This document shows, piece by piece, positions 25,265 to 35,143 of a stretch of 64,000 nucleotides of DNA. The DNA is taken from NCBI RefSeq assembly GCF_003461955.1, contig NZ_QTYB01000012.1, positions 88,145 to 152,144 on the forward strand, written 5' to 3'. The DNA comes from Ruminococcus sp. AM36-2AA (lineage in GTDB: Bacteria; Bacillota; Clostridia; Lachnospirales; Lachnospiraceae). The notes under the pieces are model-generated. The model saw nothing but the letters and a program-made list of their open reading frames with translations. It was not told the DNA's origin and made no database searches. The position numbers and the translations under genes are program-made. The number at the start of each line of letters is the position of its first letter. The stretch's first letter is position 1.

Positions 25265-26647
25265 TTACTTATCGATCACTTCTACAGGTGTGTCATCCCG
25301 TGCATCCAGATCATTGATATATTTTTGGGTCTCTTTTATGATCACATTGGAAAGAAGTAATACTGCGATCAGGTTCGGAATGGCCATCAGGGCATTCAGG
25401 ATATCGGCTACGGTCCATACCAGATTCAGAGAAATAACAGGAGCAATGGCGGCTACCGCAATGTACAGAACACGATATGGAATAAGGCCTTTTTTGCCGG
25501 AAAAATACTCGACACACCGTTCCCCGTAATATGCCCATCCAAGGACGGTAGAGTATGCGAAGGAAATGATACCTACCACCAGGATCACGGGACCCAAACC
25601 TGGGATCTGCTGAAAAGCAAGGGTGGTAAGGACACTGCCATCTGTGATATTTCCCATATCGATAGATGGGTTTTTCATAATACTGGTAACGAGAACAAGA
25701 CCGGTCATCAGACACACTACAACGGTATCCCAGAAGGTACCGGTGCTGGAAACAAGAGCCTGACGTACCGGATTTCTTGTCTGAGCAGCAGCGGCAGCGA
25801 TAGGAGCAGAACCCATACCGGATTCATTGGAAAAAAGTCCTCTTGCGATTCCATACTGCATGGCCATCATGATACCACGTCCTACAAGACCACCGGCAGC
25901 AGCCCCTGGTGTAAATGCAAGCTTGCAGATGGTTTCTACAGCGGGGATAATAAAGTCAAAATTGATCCCAAGGATGATGATGCAGCCGATCACATAGAAA
26001 AATGCCATAAACGGAACAAGACGTTCACATACCGTTGCAATGGATTTAATCCCACCGAAAATAACAAGAGCAGTAAGAACCGCTACTGCGATACCGATCA
26101 CTGCAGGTGGGATATGGAGGTTTTCATTGCATACCGTTGCAATGGCATTGACCTGTGTGGCACATCCGATTCCAAAGGAAGCAAAACCGCCGAAGAATGC
26201 AAAGATCAGACCAAGCCAGCGCATATTCAGTCCACGCTCCAGAGCATACATGGCACCACCCTGCATACGGCCGTCTTTGGTTTTGACACGGTATTTTACG
26301 GCAATGAGAGATTCGCTGTATTTGGTGGCGATTCCGAAAACACCGGTAAGCCAGCACCAGAGAACTGCGCCGGGACCGCCAAGAGCAATGGCGGTTCCCA
26401 CACCGATGATATTTCCGGTTCCAATGGTAGAAGCAAGTGCTGTGGTCAGAGCACCAAACTGGCTGACTTCACCTTCTGCGTCGGGATCCTTGGTAACAGA
26501 CAGGCGGATGGCAGTACCGATCTTTCGCTGGATCACACCGGTACGGATGGTCATAAAAATATGGGTGCCCAGAAGCAAAATGATCATCCACCAGCCCCAC
26601 ACCAGGCTGTCAATCTGGTTTATCACATTTCCGATTGCATTCATCAT
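25265..26647 (-). CDS. Alanine/glycine:Na+ symporter (AGCS family)
   Basis: A 460-residue integral membrane protein importing alanine or glycine with Na+. The AGCS family signature is visible: GTGNIIGVGTAIALGGPGAVLWCW near residue 80 (described as GNIxGVxTAIxxGGPGAVFW), FSNESGMGSAPIAAAAA around residue 275, and GWAYYGERC near residue 365. The N-terminus IDSLVWGWWMIILLLGTHIF is typical. ATG preceded by GGGAGGAGATTTCT. Transcribed alone on the minus strand; the 268-base upstream gap contains a long hairpin. Confidence 0.94.
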   Translation of the reverse strand: MMNAIGNVINQIDSLVWGWWMIILLLGTHIFMTIRTGVIQRKIGTAIRLSVTKDPDAEGEVSQFGALTTALASTIGTGNIIGVGTAIALGGPGAVLWCWLTGVFGIATKYSESLIAVKYRVKTKDGRMQGGAMYALERGLNMRWLGLIFAFFGGFASFGIGCATQVNAIATVCNENLHIPPAVIGIAVAVLTALVIFGGIKSIATVCERLVPFMAFFYVIGCIIILGINFDFIIPAVETICKLAFTPGAAAGGLVGRGIMMAMQYGIARGLFSNESGMGSAPIAAAAAQTRNPVRQALVSSTGTFWDTVVVCLMTGLVLVTSIMKNPSIDMGNITDGSVLTTLAFQQIPGLGPVILVVGIISFAYSTVLGWAYYGERCVEYFSGKKGLIPYRVLYIAVAAIAPVISLNLVWTVADILNALMAIPNLIAVLLLSNVIIKETQKYINDLDARDDTPVEVIDK

Positions 26648-26784
26648 AGAAATCTCCTCCCTTTCTCAAAGCGGATTCTGCAATATTCAAAAAAAGATCT
26701 CCGAAGCTCTAAGGTCGGCAGGTATGAAAAAGATACCTTATGCTGTGATGGAGAAAGTGATCATCGGAAGACTGCAGAAATAAC

Positions 26785-26829
26785 ACAAGGGCGTGCAGAC
26801 ATATGAAAATATGTGCTGTACGCCCTTGT
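26785..26829. terminator. Long GAAA-loop hairpin downstream of the TauE-like gene
   Basis: ACAAGGGCGTGCAG-ACATAT and ATATG-TGCTGTACGCCCTTGT pair almost completely around a GAAA tetraloop (about 20 pairs, two mismatches). It lies downstream of the minus-strand TauE-like gene and upstream of the symporter gene; the T-run is weak on both sides. Terminator or mRNA 3' stabiliser. Confidence 0.5.
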
Positions 26830-26915
26830 ACGTTACGCTCTTTTGTTGTAATGATTATGTTGATTATACAGGAATTTTTAGAATGATGCAACAAAAAAAG
26901 ATAATTTACAGTATT

Positions 26916-27740
26916 TTATGCCAGCATATAAATTGCGATGCAGACAGAGAAAACGGCTACAAATATTTTCAGCCCCTGAACCGGAACTTTTCCTGCAAAC
27001 CGGCTTCCAAGCCATACGCCAATTCCGTGAGTCAGAACGATCAGCACCAGAAGTCCCAGGATTTCTGTCCAGGTAATTCTGGAAAGATAGCCGATACATG
27101 CAGGAATGGCAATAAACACAGAATCAAAAAGTGCCACACCGACGGCAATCCTTGCGGACACTCCGCATGCTACCAGAAGAGGCATCACAAGTACCGGGCC
27201 GCCTGCACCGGAGAGAGAACAGATCGCTCCGGTTGTGATTCCGAGGAAAATCAGGAATCCCATATGGTCTGCAATAGATTTTGGATGGGAAGGATTAGAA
27301 GATGCTGATTTTTTTCCATCGGAAATAACTTTCTTTGCAGAGACAGAATCCGCTTTCCGTTTTTCATTCCACATCCGGACCAGAATGGAAGCACCGGAAA
27401 ACAGTACCACCAGATAAAGGATGGTTTTTGCTGTGGATTTCTCGATCATGGACTGGAGGAACACACCGGCAATGGCTCCGATGAGGCTGCCGATACCAAG
27501 TTTCAGGGACATCCGTACCTCCAGATTTCCGGCTTTGTAATAATTGAAAGAACCAATGATGCCGGACACCAGAAACGCAAGAAAACTGAGTGCCAGCGCA
27601 TAGGTCACATCAAAGCCCAGTCCGCTGGTATACAGCATGGGAAGCAGAAAACCGGCAATTCCACAGATTCCGATGCATCCGCCGACTGCCATATTTGCGG
27701 CTGCGATGATCGCGAGAGTCAGGATGGTTAAAGAACTCAT
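26916..27740 (-). CDS. TauE/SafE-family membrane exporter
   Basis: A 274-residue permease of the TauE/SafE (DUF81) family with about eight membrane helices and the internal repeat typical of the group (first copy near MAVGGCIGICGIAGFLLP, second near GAICSLSGAGGPVLVMPLL). Members move sulfite, sulfoacetate or other small anions. Its start overlaps the amidohydrolase stop by four bases, so the two are co-translated and the exporter may handle a product or substrate of that enzyme (inference). Confidence 0.85.
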   Translation of the reverse strand: MSSLTILTLAIIAAANMAVGGCIGICGIAGFLLPMLYTSGLGFDVTYALALSFLAFLVSGIIGSFNYYKAGNLEVRMSLKLGIGSLIGAIAGVFLQSMIEKSTAKTILYLVVLFSGASILVRMWNEKRKADSVSAKKVISDGKKSASSNPSHPKSIADHMGFLIFLGITTGAICSLSGAGGPVLVMPLLVACGVSARIAVGVALFDSVFIAIPACIGYLSRITWTEILGLLVLIVLTHGIGVWLGSRFAGKVPVQGLKIFVAVFSVCIAIYMLA

Positions 27741-29059
27741 TCAGACACCTCCCCGGAAGTAAAATATTTTTCTGCCTGCCAAAGGATCTTTTCTTCATCC
27801 AGGGTCAGGACCTGGCGGTTTCGCATCAGAAGCTTTCCGTTTACAATGCTGTCAGACACATCATTTCCGCAGACACATTCCAGAAGTGTATTTACCGGAT
27901 TGTTTGTGGCAAGAAGATGAGGCTGGCGCCAGTTGATGGAGATCAGATCTGCTTTGAACCCTTCTTTTAATACACCGGATTTTTCTTCGCCGAGAAGGTG
28001 TGTACCGTTTTCGGAGGCCATTTTCAGGATGGTTTTTGCAGGCATTACAGCGGGATCAGCATTTTTTGCTCCCCAGAAAGCATTCATAACAGAGCGGAAG
28101 ATCTTCATTTCATTCCAGAGACTTAGGCCTCCGTGGGCGGCTCCGTCAGTGCCGAGGCCGGTGCAGACTCCCTGCTCCAGAAGAGAAGGAGTATCCGGTA
28201 CACCTTTTCCGCAGTTGCTGAAAGGACAATGAACAACTTTTACCTGATTTTCTGCAAGAAGAGAACGCTCGTGGGCGGACAACATGATGCTGTGTGCAGA
28301 AAGAAAATTTTCATTCAGGACTCCAAGGGAATCCAGATATTCCACAGGGCGCATCTGGTATTTTTCCAGAGTATAATTCACTTCCCCTGCGTATTCGTTC
28401 ATATGAGCCTGGAAAAAAGTATTCCGCTCTGTGGCTCGCCCGGCAGTGGCTTTGATAAGTGCAGGGGAACAGTTCATCAGTGCCCGTAAAGAATAGAATA
28501 CCTTCAGATTACCCTTTCCATGAAATTCATCAAAAAGCCGGTCTTCCGATGCAAGAACTTCCTCTGTGGTCTGGCGGATGGAATCCGGAAAATTTCCCTG
28601 ATCCATGGAAGAATGGGAAAGTGCGCCACGAAGACCGGAAGTCAGATAAATTCTGGCGGCTTCTTCCATAAAATAGCTTCCGGCGTCCACAAAACCGGTC
28701 GTTCCGTTTTTGATCATCTCAAGGGCTGCAAGGCTGGCACTGAGGCGCATTTTTTCCGGAGTCAGAGTGCTCTCAAAAGGCAGCATGATCCTGGTCCAGA
28801 TCATAGGCAGTTCATCCAGAACCGCACCTTTGAGAAGCTGCTGTCCGGTATGCATATGGCCATCCACAAGACCTGGCATCCACAGGAGATCTTTCCCGTC
28901 GATGATTTTTGTGACTGTAAGACCGGAAGGTTCTTTTTCAGTGATGGAAAGAATGATTCCGTTCTGAATGGCGATGAAAATATTGCACCGGATCTGGAAG
29001 TTTTCATCCAGGATGGAAGTGTTGCGGATTAAGATATCACAAGTTGTTTTTTCGTTCAT
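27737..29059 (-). CDS. Amidohydrolase of the SsnA/MtaD/TrzN group
   Basis: A 440-residue metal-dependent hydrolase or deaminase with the TIM-barrel landmarks: N-terminal metal site GLVDGHMHTGQQLLKG (HxH), QAHMNEY His, LSAHSIML His and the catalytic Asp context GLGTDGAAHGGLSLWNEM. Family members deaminate or dechlorinate N-heterocycles such as adenosine derivatives, guanine or triazines; the substrate is not readable. Start codon ATG at 29059. The downstream TauE-like gene overlaps it. Upstream is a terminator separating it from the DUF3100 pair. Confidence 0.88.
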   Translation of the reverse strand: MNEKTTCDILIRNTSILDENFQIRCNIFIAIQNGIILSITEKEPSGLTVTKIIDGKDLLWMPGLVDGHMHTGQQLLKGAVLDELPMIWTRIMLPFESTLTPEKMRLSASLAALEMIKNGTTGFVDAGSYFMEEAARIYLTSGLRGALSHSSMDQGNFPDSIRQTTEEVLASEDRLFDEFHGKGNLKVFYSLRALMNCSPALIKATAGRATERNTFFQAHMNEYAGEVNYTLEKYQMRPVEYLDSLGVLNENFLSAHSIMLSAHERSLLAENQVKVVHCPFSNCGKGVPDTPSLLEQGVCTGLGTDGAAHGGLSLWNEMKIFRSVMNAFWGAKNADPAVMPAKTILKMASENGTHLLGEEKSGVLKEGFKADLISINWRQPHLLATNNPVNTLLECVCGNDVSDSIVNGKLLMRNRQVLTLDEEKILWQAEKYFTSGEVSE

Positions 29060-29111
29060 GTTTACCTCTCAGATTAAAGCTGATTTTTGAAATCTTTGTT
29101 TTGGGTGACAG

Positions 29112-29149
29112 GAAAAAACAGCCGGTCAGTGAAAATACACCAGCCGGCT
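29112..29149 (-). terminator. Terminator after the DUF3100 pair
   Basis: On the minus strand AGCCGGC and CCGGCT pair across a loop that itself holds GTG/CAC pairing, followed by a six-T run. It separates the DUF3100 pair from the amidohydrolase gene. Confidence 0.65.
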
Positions 29150-29232
29150 TGAAGACAGTTACAAGAAAGTTCATCACGCTGTTTCGTGTTTTTGTGATGT
29201 CACAGGGGACATATCTGATCTGGTCAGATCTG

Positions 29233-29679
29233 TTAGATCACATGCGTCATGGAAAGAACAATCTGGGCGATGATGGCAGAACAGGTAAAAGTTCCGATCA
29301 TGACCAGAGCCGCGATGAGAAGCATTTTCCATCCCTGTTTTGCAAATTCTTTCAGCTGGTCGCTGATGGAGATTCCGGCATAAGCGCCAACCATAGTCAG
29401 CGGTGCGGTGAAATTGATCTTTCCGGCAGCTTCGATCACAAACTCACGTGCCGGACATAACGGGCTTGCCACAAGAAGTCCGATAAGAGAACAGTAAGCG
29501 ATCACCGGCAATTTAAAAGGTACCAGCTTACTGATCACTACGGATACAAAAGAGATCGCAAGAAGGATCAGGATGCCTGGGACAGAATCCATAAAGTTTA
29601 CCTGAAATCCTACAAAGTTGGCAAGGGCGATTCCGATGCCTGCCACAAGAAACATTACAGCCCACTCAATATATCTCAT
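29233..29679 (-). CDS. Small membrane protein paired with DUF3100 protein
   Basis: A 148-residue very hydrophobic protein with about four membrane segments (for example MRYIEWAVMFLVAGIGIALA at the start and LLIAALVMIGTFTCSAIIAQ near the end). I do not recognise a named family. It starts two bases after the DUF3100 stop, so the two are translationally linked and probably form one transporter. Its middle segment TAPLTMVGAYAGISISDQLKEF looks like the second half of a carrier repeat. Confidence 0.65.
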   Translation of the reverse strand: MRYIEWAVMFLVAGIGIALANFVGFQVNFMDSVPGILILLAISFVSVVISKLVPFKLPVIAYCSLIGLLVASPLCPAREFVIEAAGKINFTAPLTMVGAYAGISISDQLKEFAKQGWKMLLIAALVMIGTFTCSAIIAQIVLSMTHVI

Positions 29680-29681
29680 TG

Positions 29682-30539
29682 TTATTTCTCTCCTTTTCTT
29701 CCTTTTCCAGTTAGTTTGTCATGGATGGGGCCAAGCTTGGGTTCCAGTTTTGCATAAAGCCAGTTGCACAGTGGAATACCTACAAACAGAGCCATGTAAA
29801 TTCCGTCAATACCGGAAATGGTTTCACTGGCACTTGCAAGTGCACTGATCTGATCGGCCATTGCAGGGAACATTTCCGATAAGGTAGCAGTAGCTGTTGC
29901 CATCATGATACCGGCACCAACACCGGAAGCCATACCAAGAGAATATGGATGGAAGATACCGGTGGAGGCAATCACAGTTGCCATGAATCCAAAGAAGATA
30001 GTTCCAACCATTCCACCGATGATATAAATGGAAAGGCTTCCCCGGGCTTCAGCAGAATCCGGGCCGAAAACATCCTGCATCAGAGCAAGGTTTGTTTCAC
30101 GGTTGATAGAATGGCAGGCGCCTACAGCCTCACGTTTCAGGCCAAGGAGCAGTGCAATCGGCAGTGATAAAAAGATGGTTCCCAGGTTTCCGAACTCCTG
30201 AAGGAGAAGTGCCGGACCTGCGGAGATCACAGTCTCAATGCTTGCACCTGCGTTAATGCCAAGCTTGGCGATAAAAGGACAGATACATACAATAACAAGT
30301 TTGGATGCAGCCTTTACCTCAGGCTTTTTGAATATCTTCAGAATCTGAGGCCCTGAAAGGATACCAAGAAAAATAGAATAAAAAATAGGAAACAAGATCA
30401 AAGTTCCTGGTCCCAGGGGAATCTTGATCTGTCCTATGGAATCAGCAATTATGATAAAGATCAGTGCGGCGAGATAGATTTTCCATTCTTTTTTCAGGCG
30501 CTCGCCAAGGCCTGAATACATAAAGTCCTGTTGCTTCAT
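29682..30539 (-). CDS. DUF3100 family membrane protein, putative transporter
   Basis: A 285-residue membrane protein with about eight predicted helices, matching the DUF3100 family by pattern (SIGQIKIPLGPGTLILFPIFYS; FIAKLGINAGASIETVISAGPALLLQEFGNLGT). The glycine-rich LGMASGVGAGIMMATATATL segment near residue 215 resembles transporter cores. I chose the ATG with first base 30539, preceded by GGAGGAAAGAA; the frame is open to 30818 without another ribosome site. It is divergent from a Crp-type regulator, which likely controls it. Substrate unknown. Confidence 0.75.
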   Translation of the reverse strand: MKQQDFMYSGLGERLKKEWKIYLAALIFIIIADSIGQIKIPLGPGTLILFPIFYSIFLGILSGPQILKIFKKPEVKAASKLVIVCICPFIAKLGINAGASIETVISAGPALLLQEFGNLGTIFLSLPIALLLGLKREAVGACHSINRETNLALMQDVFGPDSAEARGSLSIYIIGGMVGTIFFGFMATVIASTGIFHPYSLGMASGVGAGIMMATATATLSEMFPAMADQISALASASETISGIDGIYMALFVGIPLCNWLYAKLEPKLGPIHDKLTGKGRKGEK

Positions 30540-30922
30540 TTCTTTCCTCCCTGTGTTTAGAGACAGTTTTTCGGGGCTCCCATCTGTGATAAGCAACTGG
30601 TTGGATGCAAAAAACTGCCAGTAAAGTGTTTCGGATACCATCTGTGGAAATCCGGTGCAGAGCTTTGGACAAAGCAGATCAATATGTAAATAACGATGCT
30701 CATCTGAACTCTTCACGGTGAGGATTGTACGCTTTTGGAAAGGCAAAAAAAAGGACAAAAGGTACTTTTTTAGAAAAATTTGTAAAATTATGAGAATACC
30801 ATGATATAATATGACCATTCTTATGTCAGGGGATTTAGAAAACAGGCAGAAGGAAAAAAATATCTGTTTTATGAAAAACGGCAGATGATCCCATGTAATC
30901 TGCCTGTATCAGGAGACGCGAA
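30540..30922. promoter_or_regulatory. Divergent regulatory region, DUF3100 pair / Crp-type gene
   Basis: No gene seen in 383 bases. TATAAT at 30805-30810 is a candidate -10 for the regulator. GGCAGAT (30880-30886) and ATCTGCC (30898-30904) form a perfect hairpin just upstream of the regulator's AGGAGA, possibly an operator or translational control element. No clear CRP-like TGTGA-N6-TCACA site. Confidence 0.4.
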
Positions 30923-31618
30923 ATGACACTGGAAGAACTGATCGAAACCTATCCGGAGGCAGAAACCTACTTTAAAAACATGCCGGAAGAATTGAAAACC
31001 CGTTACACCATCCGGAAATTTCCGCCTGGGACCATCATCCATCAGAAAGATTATCCCCTGGATTATTTCGGGATCGTATGCAGTGGAGACCACCGGGTGA
31101 TCAATGAATTTGAGAATGGAAATGTATTTATGATCGAAAAAAATGAAGCAATTGATTTTATCGGCGAAGTTACCATTCTTGCGGAAAAACCGCTCACATC
31201 CGTATCCATTGAAACACTGACCGAATGTGTGGTGTTTATGATCTCTAGGGAGGATTTTGAGATGTGGATCGCCCAGGATATCCATCTTCTGCGGCTGGTA
31301 GCCCACAAGATTGCATACAAACTCTATCGCTCCTCCTATAACCGGGGTGCCAGATTATTTTATCCTCCTACATTCCTGTTTCTGGACTATATGCTGAAAT
31401 TTGCTTCCACCCACAATATCGAGAAGAAGGGAGAAGTTATCCTTCGGAAAACGAGAGAAGGAATCCGGGAAGAACTGGGCATGACTGTAAAAACCATCAA
31501 CCGAACCATCACAAAACTGAAAGAAGACGGCCTTATTGATACCCGAAAAGGAAAGGTTGTCATGTCCCTGGAACAGTACCGGATGGCCAGAGATAAGATT
31601 GGATATTATGTATCGTGA
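30923..31618 (+). CDS. Crp/Fnr-family transcriptional regulator
   Basis: A 231-residue regulator with an N-terminal cyclic-nucleotide-type beta barrel (residues ~20-125; FPPGTIIHQKDYPLDYFGIV and FIGEVTILAEKPLTSVSIETL) and a C-terminal winged helix (ILRKTREGIREELGMTVKTINRTITKLKEDGLI). It lacks the N-terminal cysteine cluster of true Fnr, so oxygen sensing through Fe-S is unlikely. It is divergent from the DUF3100 operon and probably governs it. An esterase gene follows closely and may be in the same transcript. Confidence 0.88.
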   Translation: MTLEELIETYPEAETYFKNMPEELKTRYTIRKFPPGTIIHQKDYPLDYFGIVCSGDHRVINEFENGNVFMIEKNEAIDFIGEVTILAEKPLTSVSIETLTECVVFMISREDFEMWIAQDIHLLRLVAHKIAYKLYRSSYNRGARLFYPPTFLFLDYMLKFASTHNIEKKGEVILRKTREGIREELGMTVKTINRTITKLKEDGLIDTRKGKVVMSLEQYRMARDKIGYYVS

Positions 31619-31628
31619 GAAAATGATT

Positions 31629-32381
31629 ATGGAAAAAAATATTTTTGAGATCAACGAAATTACATGCATTGCATATGGAAAGAAAAATCCGCAATATCTT
31701 CTGCTCCAGCCGGTTAACGAACCACACTCACAGATGCTGGATCAGCAGATCCGGTTTATGACAGAGCACACGGAAAAAAGTTTTCTGCTGGTTTCGTTTC
31801 TGGTAAAAGACTGGAATCAGGATCTGTCACCCTGGTGTGCTCCGGCGGTATTTAGAAAAGAGGACTTTGGGAAAGGTGCCGGAGAGACATTGGCATTTAT
31901 AGAAAAAATGCTGATACCGGAGATTGGAAGACGATATGGATTAGAAGAAAATATAAAAGATATTCCGGTGATCCTGGGAGGATATTCCCTTGCGGGACTG
32001 TTTGCCCTGTGGAGCGCTTACCAGGAAAGCTGCGCTGTCAAATTTGCGGCAGCAGCCGGAATGTCTCCGTCGGTCTGGTTTCCAGGATGGCTGGAATATA
32101 TGAAAACAAAACAGATACAAACGAAAAGGGTATATCTCAGCCTGGGAGACCGTGAAGAGAGAACCCGGAATGCAGCAATGCGCCAGGTCGGGCAGAACAT
32201 CCGGGAAATGGATAGCTGTTATAAAAACAGCGAGAAGATAGAGTGTGTGCTGGAATGGAATAAGGGGAATCATTTCCAGGATGTGGATGTGCGGTGCGGG
32301 AAGGGATTTTTGTGGTGTATGGGAGAAAATATTTGTAAGATCAACAATTGCAAAACAAATAGGGACAGAACAATGGTATAA
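31629..32381 (+). CDS. Putative alpha/beta-hydrolase (esterase D-like)
   Basis: A ~250-residue protein with a nucleophile elbow VILGGYSLAGLFALW (GxSxG type GYSLA) near residue 130 and a late GNHFQDVDVR segment holding the likely catalytic His. The pattern suggests the esterase/YbbA-type alpha/beta hydrolases acting on small esters or siderophore-like molecules. The start is uncertain: ATG at 31623 and 31629 are close, with GTGAGA nine bases before the second. It follows the Crp-type gene by 10 bases. Its last codons contain an extended -10 (TGGTATAAT) that may serve the next gene. Confidence 0.6.
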   Translation: MEKNIFEINEITCIAYGKKNPQYLLLQPVNEPHSQMLDQQIRFMTEHTEKSFLLVSFLVKDWNQDLSPWCAPAVFRKEDFGKGAGETLAFIEKMLIPEIGRRYGLEENIKDIPVILGGYSLAGLFALWSAYQESCAVKFAAAAGMSPSVWFPGWLEYMKTKQIQTKRVYLSLGDREERTRNAAMRQVGQNIREMDSCYKNSEKIECVLEWNKGNHFQDVDVRCGKGFLWCMGENICKINNCKTNRDRTMV

Positions 32382-32446
32382 TTATAAAAATCGATATTGG
32401 CAATAAACATTCATTAAAAACAGGATTGGAAATAGTACGAATGGGA

Positions 32447-35142
32447 ATGCAGGAAAAACTTCAGGAATTACGTAATGGATTTGAAACCGCATACATAGAT
32501 AAAACAAGTACATCAAATCTGGCATATAAACCACAGTTTATCTCAAACGATTATAAACAGGGGAAAAAGGTGCTGTCATCAATAGAGGATGAATTGATGA
32601 CATGCGATCAGTTTCAGATCAGTGTTGCATTTATTACAATGGGCGGAATTACACCCTTATTGCAGATTTTGCAGGAGCTGGAAGAGAAAGGGATAAAAGG
32701 TGAAATTCTTACAACCAATTACTTAAGTTTCAGTGAACCGGAAGCTCTGAAAACGCTGAATGCGCTTTCTAATATAACGCTGAAAATGTATGATGTAGAC
32801 AAATCCGGAGAAGGATTTCATACAAAGGGATATATTTTTCGGAAAGCAGAAATCTACAGGATCATCATAGGAAGCTCCAATATAACAAAAACAGCACTTA
32901 CTACAAACCGGGAATGGAATACACGAATTGTATCCACCAGCCAGGGTGAAATGTCAAAAAGTGTAGTAGATGAATTTTATGAACTTTGGAATAGTAAGTA
33001 TGCACTGGATTTTGATGAGTTTTACGAAAACTATAAAAAGAGATACGAACTCATAAAAAAACAGCGAAAACTTGCCCGAAGTGAAGAAATCACATCCATA
33101 GAAAAATATCGTCTACAGCCCAATTCCATGCAGATTGGTTTTATTACAAATCTTCAGAAAATCGTGGAAGCTGGTGAAAAGAGGGCATTGTTGATCTCCG
33201 CTACAGGAACGGGAAAAACATATGCATCCGCTTTTGCCATGAGAGAACTTGGATATAAACGAGTGCTGTTTCTTGTTCACAGAGGACAGATCGCAAAGCA
33301 GGCGTTGGAATCTTATAAGAAAGTATTTGACAAAAGTGTTTCTATGGGAATGGTTACCGGGAAACATCAGGATTATAATGCGGATTATATTTTTGCAACG
33401 ATCCAGACACTGAGCAAAGAAGATGTTTTGGAGAAATATGACAGGAATGCGTTTGATGCGATCGTGATCGATGAAGCACATCACAGTTCTGCAAACAGCT
33501 ACAAAAAAGTAATGGAATATTTTACTCCAAAGCTATGGCTAGGTATGACTGCAACACCGGATAAACGGGACGATAATCTGGAAGGCAGAAATATCTATGA
33601 AATCTTTAATCATCAGATTGCCTATGAGATTCGTTTACAGGATGCAATGGAAGAGGATCTGTTATGTACATTTCATTATTTTGGGATTACAGATCTGAAG
33701 GTTATCTCAGACGCGGGAAAATCAGCAACAGAAAAAATGGAAAGTTTCAGATATCTGACATCGGATGAACGTGTAGAACATGTTATGAAGCAGGCGGAAT
33801 ATTTTGGCCATAGCGGAGAACGTGTAAAAGGTTTGATTTTTTGCAGCCGAATCGATGAAGCTAATGTGTTGTTGTGGTGATTTTGGATTTTATCGGAAAT
33901 TATCGGAATAACTTTATGATCCCGATTGCATTATATGGAGACAGAAGTTACAATTCTGACACGATCCGAAAATATATGATTAGTGGAAATAATATCATAC
34001 CAGGATCTTCAACGATTCATTTTGATGAAATTTCTAAAGAAAGAATATTTCATTCTATTGATAAAATCCGAGGAATAAGAGCTATTATTCGCGAGAATTA
34101 TATGATGCTGAAAAATCGTTTGGGCAGAATTCCATATTTACTGGACTTTTATGAAAATGGTGAAATTGATCCACTGGTACTTATACGAGAATACAAAACA
34201 TACCAGGATTTTCTTTGTATCGTAGAACCTCAAATTTACAAAGGGGTAATTTCTGAACAGGAGAAGGTAACATTAGAATATCTTTGTAAAACTGTATTAA
34301 GTGGTGTAAGACCTTATGAATTGGAAATATTAAAAGATTTATTTGAAAAAGAGAGTATCACCAAAGAAACATTTTTGGAAAAAATGAAACAGGAATATTT
34401 GATTGAAAATGAAAATGCTTGGGATAATGCGATTTATGTTCTTGAAGGACATTTTGTAAGCAATAAAGAAGAATATGAGAAATTTGCAAATATTGAAATT
34501 GTGAAAGCCAATACAGACGATATGCTGGAAAGAATGTATAGTTATACGCAACGGTTAAGTCATGCAGAATTTCGTAAACAGATGAAAGATATTGTCTTGG
34601 TAGGGCTAAAGAGATATAAAAACAAATACAGCTATGCAAAGGATAGTAAATTTGTTTTATATGAAAAATATTCTCGGCGAGATGTAAGTTTTTTGATGAA
34701 TTGTGAAAAAGACTTATCATCAACGATGTACGGTATGAAACGAATTGGTGAAGATGTTTTCATTTTTGTAACATATCACAAAGTTGGAGCAGAAAATGAA
34801 GATAAATTATATGCAGATGGAAAGCCGGATTATGCAGACATGTTTGTTGATAATATGATTTTTAAATGGGATTCTCAGATTGGCAAAGGGCCGGAAAGTG
34901 GTTATATGAAAGATGTTGTAGAAGCAAAGAGACGGCATCTTTTTATTAAGAAAAGTGATGCAGAAACCAGTTTTTATTATATGGGGACATTCGACATTAT
35001 AAATATCATCGGTGATAAGAAAAAAGACAATAACGGAAATTTAAGGGACATTACAAAAGTGACAATGAAAATGCATTATGCGGTTAGAGAAGATTTGCTC
35101 AGATATTTAGAAAGCAAAATTATAACAGGAGAAAATAAATAG
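32447..35142 (+). pseudogene. PLD-nuclease / DEAD helicase / DUF3427 protein, broken by internal deletion
   Basis: Two adjacent frames (to 33880 and from 33874) are the two halves of one large protein of the type PLD-like nuclease + superfamily 2 helicase + DUF3427. The first half has the PLD motif HTKGYIFRKAEIYRIIIGSSN near residue 120-140, Walker A SATGTGKTYASAFAM, DEAH box IDEAHH and motif III GMTATP. It ends right after IFCSRIDEANVL, where the helicase C domain begins. The second half resumes in another frame with VVILDFIGNYRNNFMIPIAL, which in intact relatives lies after motif VI. So roughly 100-130 residues, including helicase motifs V-VI, are missing and the frame is shifted. Intact relatives are about 950 residues and occur in defence-type islands. 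Confidence 0.8.
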
Positions 35143-35143
35143 T

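Noticed and set aside
26040..26806. Long + strand frames opposite the alanine symporter, one ending near the 26785 hairpin with KKIPYAVMEKVIIGRLQK
   Set aside because: Composition follows the opposite-strand gene; only the last ~30 residues lie outside it, with no ribosome site or family match.
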